Source of the DNA: Triatoma infestans | Taxonomy: Eukaryota > Arthropoda > Insecta > Hemiptera > Reduviidae | NCBI GenBank assembly: GCA_011037195.1 | Contig: JAAEAF010000232.1 | Span: 1-64,000, forward strand | Length of the DNA: 64,000 bases | Direction: 5' to 3' | In this document: one piece after another, positions 61,791 through 64,000 of the stretch | Numbering within the stretch: the first letter of the stretch is position 1 | Layout of the letters: every line of letters starts with the position of its first letter | Notes under the pieces: model-generated | The model's input: the letters and a program-made list of their open reading frames with translations, nothing else | Databases searched by the model: none | Told to the model about the DNA's origin: nothing | Program-made: the position numbers and the translations under genes

Positions 61791-61908
61791 AATCACTATG
61801 CTGGGATTTTTTGGAGTTCTGTCGAATGCACATGCTGATGTAGAGTTACCTAGTACAATTAATGAGTGTCTAGAAATACCAGCTAAGCCTGGCTTTGATG
61901 CAGAAAAG
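61791..61908 (+). CDS. Lipocalin gene 2, exon 2 (signal peptide and N-terminus)
   Basis: Acceptor 'cttttaattacag', donor GTAAATT. With the 8 nt of exon 1 it makes 126 nt, ending in phase 0. It encodes the rest of the signal peptide, then 'DVELPSTINECLEIPAKPGF' and 'DAEK'. The 'EC...GFD..K' pattern just before the G-x-W exon is the standard mature N-terminus of triatomine lipocalins; its Cys should pair with a distant one. A longer in-frame start at 61723 exists but would lie in the intron and gives no signal peptide at its N-terminus, so I prefer the spliced start. Confidence 0.85.
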
Positions 61909-62060
61909 GTAAATTCTAATAATTAATTAATAATTTTTGAAAAAGTCAGTTTTTTTTTTCAAGGCTATCTTCAAATTTCTTAGGGTTGTTGATAAAAAAA
62001 AAACGTCAGAAATGGTGAATTTTATTGAACATGTTTATGTCATTTTTTTAAAAAATACAT

Positions 62061-62242
62061 GGTGTTGTTGTAGTGATTATGAGCATGGACTTGTAACTGG
62101 GAGTCCCGCATGTAACTGCTAAATTTTATATTCATTTTAAAAAATGATAATAAAAAAGTAAGTGTTCCGCCGCTCTCGTCCAGGACACCAAATTTGGTAG
62201 TTGGACGTTAAGCCCACCTGAAAAAATAGGCTTTACTTTACT
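62061..62242 (+). mobile_element. tRNA-type SINE, older copy
   Basis: Head 'ggtgttgttgtagtgattat' (A-box region), B box damaged ('ctgggagtcccgcat'), body 'aactgctaaattttatat', tail 'ttggacgttaagccc' and 'aaaaaatagg'. About 85-90 percent like the copy at 62597. No clear target-site duplication. Confidence 0.75.
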
Positions 62243-62596
62243 TTTTTTTTTACTTTAGGTTAATGGAAATATTTGCTACTTTAAATTTTACTTTAGTTTT
62301 TGATTATATTTGGTTTTATTAAAAATTTTTGGAATCTTGTGAAGACTTGATGATTGACCAAGTAGTTTGACTAAGTGTTACAGTCACACTTAGTCTCCAG
62401 CTTTCTACAATTTAAAAGAGAAAAAAATTAATATAAATCTATAAATATTTAATATAAATCTACAGTAGCACGTTTTTAATTACTTAAAGTAAATTCAAAT
62501 GAACTATGTTTTAAATGGGGGTAGCAGTTATATGTTTAGAAAGATAAAAGTGAATTATGACCAATGATGACTTGAATTAAACACAGAAAGAAACAG

Positions 62597-62798
62597 GGGC
62601 GGGTGTTGGTGTAGTGGTTATGAGCATGGACTTTAAGTGGGAGGACCCCAGTTCGAGTCCAGCGTATAACTGCTAAATTTTATATTTGTTTAAAAAATGT
62701 TAATAGTAAAGTAGGTGCTTCCGCCCCCGTCCACGACACCTAATTTGGTAGTTGGACGTTAAGCCCGCCTAAAAAAATAGGCATTACTTTACTTTACT
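62597..62798 (+). mobile_element. tRNA-type SINE with perfect 15-bp target duplication
   Basis: About 202 bp. A box 'tggtgtagtggttatgagc', B box 'agttcgagtcc', body, then the tail 'ttggacgttaagcccgcct', 'aaaaaaatagg' and short TTTAC repeats. It is flanked by identical 15-bp copies of 'cacagaaagaaacag' at 62582-62596 and 62799-62813, so both ends are exact and the insertion is fairly recent. It lies in intron 2 of lipocalin gene 2. Confidence 0.9.
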
Positions 62799-62813
62799 CA
62801 CAGAAAGAAACAG

Positions 62814-63465
62814 AACATCTGTCTGTCAGAGGGAGAGGTCATCGAGATGAGTTCAGAGAAAAAGCTAAAAATTGTTCAGTATTTTACATATCTCGGCTCC
62901 TTTGTAGACATAAATGAGTCTAATAGCCTAAGGAAATTAAGGAAAGTATATGCGAATGAAAGAAATCCATCTCTGTGTTAAAATTGTGTCTTGTGGAGCA
63001 GGAACATTCTACCGTCAGATGTACTCAGCATAATAACTGACGGATCAGAGAAATGGACTGTAAAGAAAAGTCTACAAAAAAAAAAATACTGCTGGCAACA
63101 GACTGCTGCCCGGACTTCTGGAGACAGGCAGCAAGAACTCCCAGAGTAGAAAGAATAAGGAACTCCCAGAATAGAAACTGATTGAAGTAAAAAAGAATTT
63201 ATTACAAGAAATGGAAAAAAAAAGACTCTTGTGGTTCGGACATCTAAAAAAAAAATAACCCGCGGAAGGTTACCAAAAGGCGTCTACGACTGGCAAATCG
63301 AGGGACGATGGAGCCGAGGAAGACTTGAGATAGGACTTGGGAAGATGGAATAAGGAAAGCTTGATGGGCCGTGGCCTCCAGTAAAATTTATCAAAGAATA
63401 GAGGGGCATGAGAAAGGCTCTTGAACAGATTAAAGTCAAGGAAACCAACTGAAAAATGGAACTCT
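62814..63465 (+). pseudogene. RTE-like LINE C-terminal fragment, heavily mutated
   Basis: Plus-strand phrases: 'QYFTYLGSFVDINESN', 'NILPSDVLSIITDGSEKWT' and, after shifts, 'TLVVRTSKKK' and 'RGRWSRGRLEIGLGRWNK'-like sequence. This is the post-YADD region of RTE-type RTs with several stops and indels. The SINE at 62597 inserted at its left side. Confidence 0.6.
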
Positions 63466-63479
63466 AGAAAAAAAAAATA

Positions 63480-63790
63480 ATTTTTAGCGAATGATGTATT
63501 TATGTTGTGTGTGTGTGCATCTCTGTTTGTGTTTACTGAATATCTCCAAAAAAACGAAAAGTCGCAGGAAGTTAAAATTGATATTCCATTTTTTAAGCAC
63601 TATCACCGCATCAAACATTAGATTTTGAGCAAAAGTCATCAACCGGAAGTGTGACTTTACTGAAAACTACATCAACGATTTTCCTTAAACTTCGTATTCT
63701 ATCTGCAGACATAAATACCTATCACTTTTATTTGAAACATTTTCCATAAGAATGAAGATAATAATGGTCTCATCATTCCGTGATATGCTA
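63480..63790 (-). mobile_element. Helitron-like element, internal fragment
   Basis: Reverse orientation. 'gcgaatgatg ... tgtgtgtgtgtgc', 'tcaaccggaagtgtgacttt' and 'caacgattttccttaaactt' follow the order seen in 60560-60830. Both ends are missing. Confidence 0.6.
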
Positions 63791-63890
63791 CATCTTTCGT
63801 GCACCCGCCTTCTAGTCTTATACAAAAGAGATTTAATTGTCAATCAGTTTTAACATTATTTATATATTTATTTTTATTTTTTGAATTTAG

Positions 63891-64000
63891 TATTTCAAAG
63901 GAAAATGGTATTTGACTCATGCACAACACGGAGCTACGTCCAGTATTTGTCGAACAGTGACAACTATACTACAACCAAATGACACCTTAGATCATACTGT
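63891..64000 (+). CDS. Lipocalin gene 2, exon 3 (partial, runs off the window)
   Basis: Acceptor 'ttttttgaatttag', phase 0. It starts 'YFKGKWYLTH', the lipocalin strand A motif, and continues 'AQHGATSSICRTVTTILQ', with the Cys in the same place as gene 1 exon A. The gene 1 exon is 140 nt, so about 30 nt probably remain beyond position 64000. The rest of the gene is outside the window. Confidence 0.87.

Noticed and set aside
61723..61926. Unspliced 67-codon version of lipocalin gene 2 exon 2
   Set aside because: The upstream part lies before a clear acceptor (cttttaattacag), and the spliced start at 59900 gives a proper signal peptide.

Overview
This is eukaryotic, strongly AT-rich intron/intergenic DNA. 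The best clue to the organism is two genes of the triabin-type lipocalin family, which is expanded in the saliva of blood-feeding triatomine bugs. Together with insect-type retroelements (BEL/Pao, I/LOA-like, CR1/Jockey-like and RTE-like LINEs, Penelope-like ribozyme repeats) this suggests a kissing bug such as Rhodnius. The species is an inference; nothing was searched.

Host genes. Lipocalin gene 1 (+ strand) has four exons that join in perfect phase: 35947-36086, 42113-42201, 51762-51869 and 53867-54009 (stop). Its signal-peptide exons were not found in the window. Lipocalin gene 2 (+ strand) starts near the right edge, with a TATA box at 59837-59845, an 8-nt coding part of exon 1 (59900-59907), exon 2 at 61791-61908, and exon 3 from 63891 running off the end. 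The two genes are tandem paralogues. Their introns are full of transposons. A broken C2H2 zinc-finger gene with about 27 finger units lies at 5574-8148.

Layout. 1-12.2 kb: a two-copy unknown repeat (about 650-2240 and 9470-10590), RT remnants, the zinc-finger pseudogene, a Helitron-like element and a decayed BEL/Pao pol with 3' LTR. 12.77-31.39 kb: one very large foldback (inverted-repeat) element with an 88-bp loop. Its arms carry AT-rich tandem repeats, a protein-primed PolB fragment of Polinton/Maverick type, Helitron-like ends, and a near-identical inner core next to the loop. The left arm has about three copies of a 2.03-kb higher-order repeat where the right arm has one. 31.5-35.2 kb: a nearly full-length but broken LINE. 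35.9-54.0 kb: lipocalin gene 1, with an RNase H LINE in its first visible intron and a complete I-like LINE in the second. The I-like LINE carries a 200-bp inverted duplication. 55.6-59.3 kb: inverted and tandem copies of a short repeat with hammerhead-ribozyme-like cores, plus RTE remnants. 59.8-64 kb: lipocalin gene 2 with a Helitron-like element and tRNA-type SINEs in its introns.

No rRNA, functional tRNA, CRISPR array or bacterial-style operon was seen. The most unusual object is the 18.6-kb foldback element. The ribozyme-like repeat cluster and the inverted duplication inside a LINE follow.
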